Assembly: GCA_026874595.1 (NCBI GenBank)
Contig: CM049307.1
Span: forward strand, 81,628,643 to 81,692,642
From: Sipunculus nudus
Taxonomy: Eukaryota > Annelida > Sipuncula > Golfingiida > Sipunculidae
DNA length: 64,000 nucleotides
Reading direction: 5' to 3'
Of the stretch, positions 35,938-48,020 are shown one piece after another. How positions within the stretch are numbered: the first letter of the stretch is position 1; every line of letters begins with the position of its first letter. The notes below the pieces were generated by a model. The model saw only the letters and a program-made list of their open reading frames with translations, did not search any database and was not told the DNA's origin. The translations under genes and the position numbers were made by a program.

Positions 35938-36485
35938 TAGACTGGTACCCCGCTCTATTATGGCACCGCTGCTCTAGGACAATCATAGAGACGGGCGTAC
36001 AACGCCATCTTCAGGACTCCCGGCAGACTGGTTCCAACTCAAGTATGATTTGTATATGATAAAAATAAGCATTTCGTTTGCTCAGAGAAGTTGTTAAAAG
36101 TTGTCTGTACATTTCGTGTGACATTTATGATTAGATTAATAGATATTGATAATAAACCAATGTCACGTACAGTGGATAATCAAGTATTCAGTATATTGTA
36201 TGATTCGTATCATCTATATATCCATCAGTCAATTTTTGTGCAAAAACTCATTTTCGCAATATTTGGAAACTTTAAATAACTAAAGAAAGTAATTTTATAA
36301 GAAATCTTCACGGATAACCAGCCAGGATCGCGAGAACGTCCATGACAATCGTGTGAGCGTAGAGACTGGAGTTGGAACCAGTCCACAGGTAGGTCAGGAG
36401 TTGCAACTGGGAGTACTTAAGATAGCGTTGTACGCCTGTCTCTATGCTTGGCTTGAGGGCCTTAATAGAGCAGGTAACCAGTCTA
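35938..36485. mobile_element. Mutator-like MITE with 9-bp target site duplication
   Basis: The element begins tagactggtaccccgctcta and ends tagagcaggtaaccagtcta, with imperfect inverted ends of about 100 bp (inner parts include catagagacgggcgtacaac against its inverse, and ctggttccaactc against gagttggaaccag). It is flanked by the exact direct repeat aatgttgtc at 35929-35937 and 36486-36494. Long inverted ends plus a 9-bp duplication fit the Mutator (MULE) superfamily. There is no transposase, so it is non-autonomous. Confidence 0.75.
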
Positions 36486-37620
36486 AATGTTGTCTAAATG
36501 GAAGTATGACATCACCATGTGAAGCTGTAACCACAGACAATCGAAAAATCTATATCATTACCATAAGCTCTCTATCAGACACTAACGTATCGGATTTAAC
36601 TCGTGGTAATTTATGTAGGCGGCGCTTTTGTGCGATGGTTATATATAACCCCGTGAAGACAGGAAGCCTAATTAACTCATGGTAGCGGATGAATAGGAAT
36701 AATGAGTCACCATGACAATAAATTAAAGCCAAAAGAAAATGGCTTAACCTTTGACAACAAGAGCGAGTCAAGGATCTTGGACAAATGGAGTTGGGGATCC
36801 AACCCATGAAGACTAATGGAAAGTCTTAAACATTTCCTCAGGTCCGGAAAACGGAGGGAGGGGATGGTCTATTTAATTTGGTTTAATACCCTTAACAAAA
36901 GGTTGCGGCCACTGAAAATAAGGGGTTCAAGACCCCCTGGATCCCCTCTCTCTGGATCCGCCACTGGTTTGGTTTACTGCGTGCAAGTACTTTTTAGCTC
37001 AGCTGCCTAAATATATTTGAGCTTCGGGAATAAGCCTATATATATATATTGTTCTAGGCCCTTGGTCCTTAAGTGCATCCATTTTTTTCTGATGAATATC
37101 TGAGTTTTGTGTGATTTTGCATTTAACTTTTAAAACAATGAATAAACGTTTCCTGACATTAAGGTAACTATTACACAGATATATGTAACTCCTTTTAATC
37201 ATTATTGTTCCGTATATTACTTTAATGCTACCTCTAAATTTTCTCGCATTTAATCTGCCCTATATCAGGTTTATATACATTCATGTTTTAAAGGAGTTTT
37301 TTTTTCTCTCATGGAAGGCATCGGTAAGATTGCATGTATTTGGTATGGAATATGTTATAAGCATGAAGTTTATATCTAATTAAGTGTAATGTTGAACGAG
37401 AACTTTGATAAAAACTGTTATCCTCAAAAGAATATCGTAATTGAAAAAGAAATCACCCCATAGCTCGTTGAGCAAAGAAAAAGAAATCCTTTATGGGGCA
37501 ATTCGTGATAATGTACATATGATAATCAAAGCACCACGAGTTTATACAACTATTGTGGCGTGTTGTAATAATATCCACCAGGGTTGAAGGTATAATCTAC
37601 GGAGCCCGGGAGACGACATG

Positions 37621-38150
37621 GTGAAAAATATTTATTAATTCGTGCGCACGAATTACTAATCCGTGCGCACGAATTACTAATCCGTGCGCATGAATTACTA
37701 ATCCGTGGCCACGAATTACCAATCCGTGCGCATGAATTACTTATCCGTGGCCACGAATTACTAATCCGTGCGCACGAATTACTAGGTGTAAAAAATATAT
37801 TTCAAAGGTGGAAAAAATACTTATTAATTCGTGCGCACGAATTACTAATCCGTGGCCACGATATATATTTCAAAGGTGGAAAAAATACTTATTAATTCGT
37901 GCGCACGAATTACTAATCCGTGGCCACGAATTACTAATCCGTGCGCATGAATTACTAATCCGTGGCCACGAATTACTAATCCGTGCGCACGAATTACTAG
38001 GTGTAAAAAATACTTATTAATTCGTGCGCACGAATTACTAATCCGTGGCCACGAATTAGTGACCAATGAGAACAGCTCTCTTATGTTGCTGGCTCAATGC
38101 TCATTGGCTACTAATTCGTGCGCACGAGTTATTTATTCGTGCGCTCGAAT
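37621..38150 (+). repeat. Left array of 21-bp palindrome-bearing units
   Basis: The unit is cgtgcgcacgaattactaatc. From 37641 to 37787 seven units run without gaps, alternating between the perfect palindromes CGTGCGCACG and CGTGGCCACG or the variant cgtgcgcatg. Blocks are joined by linkers such as aggtgtaaaaaatatattt. An inverted counterpart lies at 39617-39773. Confidence 0.85.
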
Positions 38151-38330
38151 TACTAGCCAATGAGAAGCAGGCACACATCGACTCAGTCTAGGCACAGGCT
38201 GGCAGTTTCAGCGGGCACACACGGTTGTCAAAATGAAGCCCAGCGCCTTCCGACAGTTCCATGACTTCCTACCTTGGAAAATTCGGAACTCTGTATATTG
38301 AAAATAGAAAGGGCTTTAAGCGATATTTAA

Positions 38331-39320
38331 AGAATATAAATATAAAACTCACAGATCCAGTTGCCGTGCATAGTGGAAAATTTCATCGTACGGGCATAAT
38401 GGGAACATTATTATAGACAAAGCCGATCAGGCTGAAATTTTTAACAGTTATTTTGCTTCACAAAGATGCTCCAGTTACAGTTCTCAATCGCCATTTGACA
38501 GTGATGCTAAATTGCAAATTACGCATAAACAAGGTGAAATGAACTTCACAGAACTTCTCATGTCATATTTGGGATTCGCTTTCCTGACAGGAACACATAA
38601 ACATGATATGTTTGAAAGCCAATAAGCGTTTGGAAATTTTGAAAAAATTATAAATTCCAATTCTCTATGAAAGTTTTAGATCGTATGTATAAATCATTTA
38701 TACATCTAGTACTGGAGTATGGTGTTTTAATATTAAACAATTGTTCTGTCAGACAGTCATACCAACTTGAGAGAATACAACGGAAAGCATGTTTAACATG
38801 TACTGGAGCGCTCTCGACTTCCAGCACTGGAGCTACGGTAAAAGAGCTATAATGGTCAAGTATAAAAATAAGAAGAGAGTTGGCTATACAATCCACATTT
38901 TATGAAATGATTAACGGACTAGCACCAGATTATCTGCTTATATATTAACTCAAACTCTGTCTCATGCTTCGCCCTATACAGTCCGCGCATATCGCATTTG
39001 CTAAAGATACTGAGGTTCAAACGGAAAGACTGTCGCTTTTCTTTCCTTCCAATTTTCTTTTCTTTCCTTTCAATACCCTGCAAACTTTGGAACAGTGTCA
39101 TATATTTAAGTCTACTTCAATCGATTCCTTTAAGGAAAATGTTCGTGACTGTTTAAACACTGCCTCTCGAGAAATATACAGTTATTATTGCGACAATCAT
39201 CGTCAACATGAAAGTATCCATACTCGGTTACGACTAGGTGCCAGTTACTTAACTCAATACCTTTTTTCAATAGGAAAAACTGATGTTTTTAATCTAATTG
39301 ATATGCTCGATATGGACTGA
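38331..39320 (+). pseudogene. Decayed jockey/CR1-like LINE, reverse-transcriptase core lost
   Basis: Three fragments in different frames match the order of a non-LTR retrotransposon polyprotein. Near 38392-38460 is NGNIIIDKADQAEIFNSYFA, typical of the stretch before the reverse transcriptase. Near 38611-38840 are CLKANKRLEILKKL, LDRMYKSFIHLVLEYG and YQLERIQRKACLTCTGA, the thumb/after-RT region. From 38964 to 39320 come TEVQTERLSLFFPSN, TSIDSFKENV and HTRLRLGASYLTQYLF, the C-terminal tail. The catalytic palm is missing between the first two fragments, and stops and frameshifts are frequent. It cannot be active. It is enclosed by inverted palindrome arrays. Confidence 0.75.
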
Positions 39321-39414
39321 GACGTACGCCTACCAGAAATGATATATGTATAAGTATCAGTGTATGTGGAATGTCAATCTGTATTAACGTATATTAAGTA
39401 TCTATCTATATATA

Positions 39415-39420
<6 letters not shown>

Positions 39421-39460
<40 letters not shown>
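39421..39460. repeat. (AT)n microsatellite
   Basis: Uninterrupted AT dinucleotides lie between the LINE remnant and the right palindrome array. Confidence 0.9.
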
Positions 39461-39462
<2 letters not shown>

Positions 39463-39616
39463 TATCGTGTGTGAATATATGTGCACTTTTCCAATCTGAT
39501 CATTTAAATATACATATATGCATTCATGTTAATTTTTCACTTTCTTTTAATTTATATATGCAGGAGAGCAGTTGCATTAGCGTAAACGGCTACTTTGTTA
39601 TCCTATTGAAATAAAT

Positions 39617-39773
39617 ATTTTTTCACCTTGGAAATATATTTTTCACACCTAGTAATTCGTGCACACGGATTAGTAATTCGTGCGCACGAATTAATAAATA
39701 TTTTTTCCACCTTGGAAATTTATTTTTTTCACACCGAGTAATTCGTGCGCACGAATTAGTAATTCGTGGTCAC
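39617..39773 (-). repeat. Right array, inverted copy of the 21-bp palindrome units
   Basis: The words aataaatattttttccacct, cacacctagtaattcgtg and gtaattcgtgcgcacgaatt are the inverse of the linkers and units at 37621-38150. With the left array it forms inverted ends about 1.5 kb apart. Confidence 0.75.
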
Positions 39774-40051
39774 GATACCCTAAATAATGATACCCTGATG
39801 AGTGCACAAACGACAGGCCGTGGTATAACATCTCATTGGGAACCTCAAACGAGGCAGTTTAGATTGCATTTTCTAAAATTGTAATTTTGGTGCAAACTGC
39901 AGAATTATATTTACCAAATCTGCCCACTTTTATACTCTCTCCGTAATCCTGCCAACAGTTCGTGGAGTATTGTCATCTGTCATGGCGAGTGCATTGAGGC
40001 CGAATACCATAAACTTAAAAGAGACTGGCCTTTGGCTCATGCATATATATA

Positions 40052-42038
40052 TGTCAAGGCCCAGATCTCGATCTGGACGGATCTTAGATCTGTCCAGCCC
40101 AAATTGCGATCGCAGTTCAGACCGGCCCAAACTGCGATCGCAATCCAGGCTGGCCAGATCTTAGATCTGTCCAGCCTATATTGCGATCGCAGTTTAGTCC
40201 GGCCCAGACTGCGATCCTTCTTTCTTGCTTCAGGATTGCAATCTGGTCTGGACAGATCTAAGATCAGTCCAGCCGAGATTGCGATCCTAAACTTGACCAG
40301 CCCATATTGCGATCCATGCTTTTATGATCACAGGAGTGAAACATTGGTTGTTTTACCAACTCATTTGGTATTGCATTGTACCATTTTCCCATAATAAATA
40401 CAGTTATAATACAGAAAGGCAATTTTCACTCCTTCATATCACAGGAGTGAAACATGGAATGTTTCACCAACTCATTTAGTATTGCATGGTTGTTGAAGAA
40501 AGGTGACAAGGAACCCATGGGTTTTATATGCTCACAAAATATGATTTGGAAATGGAGGTAGGCAAGTGCAGGTTTTGTGTGGTAATATAAGCTGCATTAT
40601 GAGCTGATGGTGTTTAACTCAAGTTATGTAAGATTATGATAATATCCTTGGAGACAGGGAAGAGGATTGATGTCATTTATTTTATATACAGCTGGAAATG
40701 GTGTGCTGTTTTCACATAGGTTTGGACTTGGCCATATAACTTTATCTACATTGCAGTAGAATTATTTGAAAAAAAACCTGTCCATTATCAGTCATGGTAA
40801 TTCTGATTTTAACAAATGAGAACTTTTATTTAATAATTACTGGTTATTCCTACCCAAGAATAAAACTTAAATAATATAACTATTTATTATAAATTAATAA
40901 CAAATATTGTGTCAAATATTATTTAAATTAAAAATAATAACAGCATCATATGAAAAGATCTTTTAATGATATAATCGAAATAAATGATTATTAAAATAAT
41001 ATTATAGAATATATTCATGAATACATTCATGATTACATTTTGAAAGTATTAAAATACTTTCATTTATACCTGTATTACTATTTTTATGCATGAAATTATG
41101 GAGTACATATATTCATATTCGCATTCAAATATGTTTGCAAAGTATTCTTATCATGTCTGGTATTTATTCAGTTTCAGCAAAACAAAGTTCTTGAGAATCC
41201 AAATTTCACAAATTGATCATAAGTATGATCATAATGATCATAAGTACCTGGTTTTATGGCTTTAATTAATATTTAAACATAAAACTATTATATTCACTTT
41301 GGACTACTTTCACATCAATCAGAGACACTAGACATAGCAACAGTCTTGTGACAGTTATCCATATTACAGAAATCATAACGAGAACTTGTCTAAGATCTGA
41401 TTTTTTATCATATTTAAATATTTTTATTTAAAAAAATGTAAAAAAAAAATTAAAAGCAATCTCAGCTATGAAACCATTATAAGAATAAAAAATAACTCAA
41501 GCATAAGATCACCCTATAAATTGTACAAGGGGAAAACTAGAGATGGGCAAGTTTAATTTTATTAACATAAATTGAGGAACCAGCAATACAGATTTTGATT
41601 ATTTACATAGTCTTGTGACAGCTGATACAGCCACGAGTCTTAATATTATTAGTGAAACATATTGACATATTTAATCAGAACTTGTCTGAGTAAAATTTTA
41701 AAATTTTGACATTTTATTTTTTTTTAATTTTAAAATAACTATAAATTAACAAGCTGAAACACTTGGATCGCATGGATCGCAATATGGGCTGGTCAAGTTT
41801 AGGATCGCAATCTTGACTGGACAGATCTTAGATCTGTCCAGTCCAGATTGCAATCCTGAAGCAAGAAAGACAAGATCGCAATCTGGGCCGGACTAAACTG
41901 CGATCGCAATATAGGCTGGACGTATCTAAGATCTGGCCAGCCTGGATTGCGATCGCAGTTTGGGCCGGCCTGAACTGCGATCGCAATTTGGGCTGGACAG
42001 ATCTAAGATCCGTCCAGATCGCAATCTGGGCCTTGACA
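40052..42038. mobile_element. 2-kb non-autonomous element with ~260-bp inverted ends built of AGATCT/GATCGC words
   Basis: The ends are tgtcaaggcccagatc (40052) and its inverse finishing ccttgaca (42038). About 260 bp of each end are closely matching inverted repeats, themselves composed of words such as ggacagatctaagatc, ttgcgatcgca and gggctgg. A TA flanks each side, consistent with a TA target duplication in (TA)n-rich DNA. The 1.4-kb interior is AT-rich with no coding capacity. The superfamily is uncertain; TA would suit Tc1/mariner-like or related elements. Confidence 0.7.
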
Positions 42039-42040
42039 TA

Positions 42041-42044
<4 letters not shown>

Positions 42045-42133
<89 letters not shown>
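42045..42133. repeat. Long (TA)n microsatellite
   Basis: About 89 bp of pure TA dinucleotides directly abut the inverted-end element. Confidence 0.95.
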
Positions 42134-42136
<3 letters not shown>

Positions 42137-42349
42137 TGAATCATCTGCTTGATATTTCTTCTATCATATCATATAACAATGTATAAATAAAACCGTATTT
42201 AATATATTAAATTCAGGCATTAATCACAAAAAAGTGTATTCGTTTGTGTATATGTGTATTTGATTAACATTTATCATTAAAATTCTACATGTGCATAGGA
42301 CGCAGTTAACAAGATTAATTAATATCCAAATATCATAATAATCTATCCA

Positions 42350-42930
42350 GCAGTTCCTGAGCAATATGGCATTTACTGACATAAGTCTTAATTTGCCTTT
42401 AGAATTTTATCTTCATCGGTCAGTGAATATAGGTCACAGTGACCTAATTTTCGGTATTCACAGAAGATCTATGGTCCAGTCAGCGAGTGACGTTGGACCT
42501 CCTGGTTTTTTAAGTTAAAATTTGTGCCTTGTTAACGGACGTACAGCTTCTGAGAATTTCACTCCATATCTCGCAGGATAAAGGTGATCTACTTTTCGGC
42601 TTCCCCTGAGAACCTAGAACAATCAGTTTATTAAGTTTGAACTTTCTGGGTCTGATGATTAAGATTTATGTCCTGTTAACACACCGACGGATATGGCATC
42701 TGAAGTTTTCGCTCTATAGGTCAGCAGAAAAATCTAGATCACAGTGGCCTACTTTTTGAGTACCACAAAACACCTATCAGGACCTTCAAGCATGTAAAGT
42801 CCGAACTTTCTTGGTCAACCGGTTAAGATTTGTGACCTGTTGATCAACGGCCGGCAGGGCAGAAAGGATGGACAGAAGACCGATTACGGGTCATCCCTAT
42901 AGCTCAGATGATTTAGTCGGCTGAGCAAAC
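42350..42930 (+). repeat. Dispersed repeat with ~190-bp internal units and terminal hairpin
   Basis: Internal words recur (gacctcctggttttt/gaactttctgggtctg/gaactttcttggtcaacc; gttaacggacg/gttaacacaccgacgg/gttgatcaacgg). The right end has the hairpin agctcagatga/tcggctgagc (42901-42926). It contains the palindrome AGGTCACAGTGACCT at 42431-42445. Confidence 0.55.
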
Positions 42931-43559
42931 AGGAGTGTGAGGAGACCCAGGTGTCTTATCTCCACCATGTGCTATATTGTGCCTGGTAGTGGGTAAAACA
43001 GGGACACTGAGCTGTAGTCCAAACACATGTGGCGCCATCTATATCGTATAGTCAAATAATGGTTGAACCATATTCCTCAGTAACTGGTGACAGTCATAGC
43101 ATTATTGATGAGATCATATGCAATTTAAGAATCTAAAGTTTTGTAGATATTTTGTATTTATCTACGGGACTATCATATATGTGCAGACCTTAGATCAAAC
43201 TTTGAAAAAAACCTGCTGCCGTTCTTCCAGACTAATGCAGTAAATTAATGTAAGAATCCAAAATTTTATGTTTCTGTATTATTCCGGACATGCACACACA
43301 CGGTTGTGTTCGGTAAAGTTATTAAATAGATGAAGTTGCATTTGCTTCCGGAAATACATAAAAATACCCCACCAAGTTCAAATTTAAGGGTAACTTCAAT
43401 GTTATCGCAATAAGGCCGAGCAAGTGATGGCTAACGTTTAGGCCTACTGTTACGTGACTTTGAGACCAAACGTGATGTTGACAGGAAGGTCAAGCAAACG
43501 TATTCCAAATCTCATTGTGTTATCATATAACATAACTGCTTGTGAAAAAAAAAGTATTA

Positions 43560-43880
43560 ATCTAGATTTTACATATAATGAGCCCAATCCCTGGAGGAAA
43601 ATCATTTTTTCTATTTTTCCTAAAAAAGCATGAGGTTATGTGATTTGTTCAAAAACTATTGGTACATCTATAAGCACTGTCAGTGACGTCACACACTGGA
43701 AAATCCCCTGTGACTAAAAATTCTAGGTCTCATCAAAAGTTTAGCATTTCTGACACTGTCAGTTCCAAATTTTCAGAGAAGAATAAAAACATCATGTATT
43801 GCCAGATTTAAGTCAATCCTAAATTTTGCCTGTGACGTCACACTTTCAACCATCCATTCACATCAGGGTCCAGTATCTGT
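43560..43880 (+). repeat. Repeat with two TGACGTCA-bearing units
   Basis: The words gtgacgtcacac near 43683 and 43832 are each preceded by related text (cactgtcag...; gtcaatcctaaa...). TGACGTCA is the cAMP-response-element core. Edges are unclear. Confidence 0.4.
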
Positions 43881-43899
43881 TCTGGATGAAATACATGCA

Positions 43900-44982
43900 G
43901 TAATCTACAAACCCACGTGCTATTACGTTTACCTAACCTGAAACGTGGTAACTGGCAAACATAATGATGAAGACCTCACAGTTTGGTATAATTTCTGATC
44001 AACATAAATAAAGACAATTAGAACGATACACACGGGCTGACCAGGTTTCATATCTGAACTGGGTCACAGTGACCTAATTTAAGAAAACGGGTGTTCATTA
44101 GCTTCAATGCAATACAAATATACGTGAACAATTGACTTGCGTGCCAAGATCTGCCTAAGATTAGTGAAATTGATCGAAACAATAGTTGAAATGGAAAGTG
44201 CTAATTAGTTCCGCAAATAAAGGAAACAAGGCCTACAGGCCTAATGCAAACCTGTGCAAAGGGATAAACATCAAGTATAATTCCATAACAACATATTTGA
44301 CCATTATTTGAAAAATACTTAATTACGTCTAAAGTGTATGTGTGACATGTACATGTACACGCAAGAACTAAAATTTTGAACCTGAGTACAAGCACCAATT
44401 ACACAAATTAAAATTTGGGTTTTTGGGGAAGATGTAAATATGATAGAAGGTCAAGATCACTACCAGATTTATTTTACACCCATATTATACAAGTATGATA
44501 TAAGACTTATTGTTGGCAGCGTGTCTAAGATAAGCTTTACAAAAGCGCGGACGCAGATGATCATCCAGGAAACATTAAGCCAATCGATAAATATGAAAGA
44601 TATGCAGAAAATACCACAAAAGCCCAAATATTGTGATAAACATATATATTTTATTTTCTTTCATTCATATATAAAATATGGTACCTCATCAAAATCAGAT
44701 AAGCACAATGATTTATTCTATATACATTGCTATTACAATATATGCACCAATGTGATATATATAATAAGAACATTTAGTTTTGATGCATGTTTGAAGTTAC
44801 CAGACTCTCGGGCACAAAACTTGCAGTGATTACAACACAGACAATGTGACAATATATATGCAATAGTGACATCACTATGGTTACGAAAAGGACTTGGCTC
44901 TCAACAGACGCCAAAAAATGTCCTTCATCACTTTAAAACCACAGACTCCATCATCAGATTTGGTGATATCCTTGACAATATG

Positions 44983-45040
<58 letters not shown>

Positions 45041-46600
45041 GACAGGTTGGTTTAGACATGACATGTCGCTTTTAATACAAAAGACCGAGTATTGCATTAT
45101 AAAAACCTTCGAGTATTTGGTGAAAACTGAAAAGTACATTTGACAGACTCCCTGCACCCCCATATATGTGCCACGATTTCTTTGGAAGTACAAAATATTT
45201 TGTACGCGAGTGGCACTCTATAAGTCGGATTTGGTTTTGACTATAAAGGTCAATGGGACTTAAGGTAAAACAATGCATTAAAGAGATTTCTTTGGTGATA
45301 CAGAGATTAGAGAGAGGAACTTTAATACATGCATGTATAGGCCGAAGATAATTCCAAAGGAGTAGGGTGCGGCCGAGGGGGATGCACGTGCAAGGGCGTC
45401 GACAGTATAACTGATATAATAAAAAGTTACGCATAATAATTGTAAAAGTGCATATACCTCGTGCAAGTCAACTTGTAGCATGCAATGACAGAGTTATCCC
45501 CCCCCCCCCCCCCTCCGCCCAGTCTTGATCCGAAGTAGGCGGCGCGCTGTTTACCCTTCAAGCCACCAATTCCCGGCAAGTTCAATGTAAAACTTTACTT
45601 CTTGTATGCATGCATCAATAACGATCCTATGATATAAACACAGTACAAGTCGGTACTGATTTAAAGCGAAATGCATAAAAAAACTTATTGTAGATAAGCT
45701 TCTTTCTCAAACTTTGGTAATTTTAAATCTTGGATAAATACATATGATATAAATAATGTCCCTATACAGTTTAGTCCCGCCCACTCGCCGAATTCACCAA
45801 CCGCCATTTAGAGTATGGACCAGTCTGCATTATTTTACCCGCACTGATCCTTTGCAAACTCACTTTCCGCGAACCAGCACAGACTTTACTAAGCAGATGT
45901 ACGACTTGTTATCATCACCTATCCTTTTCAAACAATGAAGAGTAAAAATGAAGAATTCAGTGTTATGTAAGGAAACGTACATCAAAGAATACCGAAATTT
46001 TCTGCCCTCAATAACTGTTTTACCGAAACGATATCCTCAAGCATTCTTCACCATTAACTACCACCGGTTATACCTTTAGCCAAAGTCTTGGCGAATAAAC
46101 GAGGGTTTACAGTATATTCAAATTATAGATATCTTCTTATTCGAGTGCCAAAAATATCAGCATATTTATCAATATTTTTGGTGCTCAATTTTGCACAATT
46201 AATCTTTATGCAAGTAATTGAAACTTTCAGATTTATGCAAATTTATTACACAAATGGAATCTATCTTTTGTGCAAATAAAAGTGTTGCTAGGAAGTTTCA
46301 TTGTTGCGCAACTGACGATATAAATATATTTTTCACAACTGAAAAGACAACATACAAAAGTAAAAACAAATTGAATGCACTGAATATCCTACACCGGCTA
46401 CTGCCACCTAATATAGATATATTTAACTTAGATGGCAGGCAGATGTGAGTTCACTATTATCACATAAATAGGCCTGCACAAAACATTAAACCAGTGGCTA
46501 CTTACCCCTTGTGTTTATTTGTTCACATTTTAATCACGTGACCAGAATGGGCGGAGTCATCTCCACTTGGTGAAATGTCAATCACAACCAACAGATTAAG
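43900..46600. other. AT-rich intergenic DNA with simple repeats
   Basis: It holds (TA)n at 44983-45036, a C-run near 45498-45515 and (AT)n from 46621 just beyond. Open frames at 44440-44829 and 45072-45434 have AT-driven composition and no recognisable motif. No gene is supported. Confidence 0.4.
46500..46600 (-). promoter_or_regulatory. Weak promoter-like signal cluster
   Basis: On the minus strand a GC-box-like ctccgcccat, a CACGTG E-box (tcacgtga) and a donor-like gtaagt after cacaaggg occur within 80 bp. No exons to its left were found, so it may be chance. Confidence 0.15.
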
Positions 46601-46618
46601 GCAATTTGTGATTCTGTG

Positions 46619-46620
<2 letters not shown>

Positions 46621-46662
<42 letters not shown>
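46621..46662. repeat. (AT)n microsatellite
   Basis: About 42 bp of pure AT dinucleotides. Confidence 0.95.
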
Positions 46663-46664
<2 letters not shown>

Positions 46665-47814
46665 TGATATGATTATGTAAACACACTGATTTAATGACTA
46701 AACTTGTGCCTAAGCTTTTCATATTAAGTCACCTTAAACAATTGTGATTTTACTGTCAATTTTTTTATGATAAATATATAGGTTCAATGTATACAACAAA
46801 TACAACATCACATGTGACATGTTTAAAAATAACATACATGCATGTATATTGAAGCCAATTTACCTCTGGCTAAAACACAAATATTCACCTAATTTTTAAG
46901 TGCAGTTATTTGACTGAACATATTACATTATCACAATCATTCTGGTGAGTAAATGACAGATTGCTAGTATATATACAATCAATAGCAGATTTACTATGTT
47001 AATTTTAAAAGCACACAAGAACATATATTTGCCTGACTCATATATACAACAACAGCATGAATGAAAGAAATATCTAAACAATCAAATAAATTAAGTTATT
47101 CTTCATGGTAATATAAAAGATCATGATATTATAATTAAATATTAGAGATGATTGATACTGGGTTATATTTATGGATGATTGACTAGTTCTAACACTATGG
47201 CAGCAGACATAGGTGTAACATAAATTAATGATGGCTAGAAAATCAGAGAGTAACATAAAATAATGATGGCTAGAAAAATTAAGGCTGAACATATATAACG
47301 ATGGCCAGCACAAAACCTTGGTAAAAATACTAACCATTCAACATAACGTGCTTCAGACACTACATTAACACATGTATGGATGCTGTTACAATGTAAGGCA
47401 CTGGTGGAAACATGTCTCCATGGTAACGGATTTGTACAAATATGAATACATTAACAATTTTAATTAAAGGGATTGATGATAATATACTGTGATTGCAAGA
47501 ATATGTGAGATTGAATTTTAATATTTTTGTGTTAATGATCCATCTTTCATAACCAACCTGTTAAAGTATAAAGCAGTCAATATTAACATTTCATCATAGT
47601 AATAAAACACACTTTAAACATCACCAATAACCATAAATTGTAAACCTATTCTCGAAAGACATCATTTGATTGTGATATAGAGTGCAAAATTCACTATCAA
47701 ATTATAGTGAAATGGTATGCAATCACCTCCATTGGAATGTGTTTGTGTGTGTGTTTGTTGACATCTTAACTAATGCAATCATGAATGTCATCTCATGATA
47801 TTATCGGGGCATTA

Positions 47815-48020
47815 CAGGAATCTGCCAAACAAGTCAATGGCTGATCCGGAGGGGGGGGGCAGACCCTCTCCTTTTGAGCAGCAAAACGGGTTTGAACCAA
47901 TTTTTTCAGCCTGGACCCCTCCCTTTCCGGATCAGAGTACCTTTTTCATGCTTTCTTATGAGCCTTTCTCGGTTGGACCCTCCCCTTAAATTTCCAATAT
48001 CCTGGATCCACCTTTGGCCG
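47815..48020 (+). repeat. Dispersed repeat with purine/pyrimidine-rich ends
   Basis: The text ggctgatccggagggggggg ... gaccctccccttaaatttcc ... cctggatccacctttggcc has imperfectly inverted ends. Related wording (ccctctctctggatccgcca) occurs near 36945. It lacks coding capacity. Confidence 0.4.

Noticed and set aside
38331-39320. An active LINE gene
   Set aside because: The fragments lie in different frames, stops are frequent and the catalytic palm region is absent.
41926-42144. Minus-strand frame with a long Tyr-Ile repeat
   Set aside because: It is the translation of (TA)n DNA and of the adjacent inverted end of a mobile element.
44440-44829. 129-codon plus-strand frame
   Set aside because: The composition is AT-driven (Ile, Tyr, Lys), there is no motif, no splice context and no neighbouring exon.
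45072-45434. 120-codon minus-strand frame
   Set aside because: It adjoins a (TA)n tract, has cysteine/leucine-rich chance composition and resembles no known protein.
45756-45938. 60-codon frame near a GC-box-like word
   Set aside because: No splice partner, no recognisable motif and no poly(A) signal nearby; not enough support for a gene.
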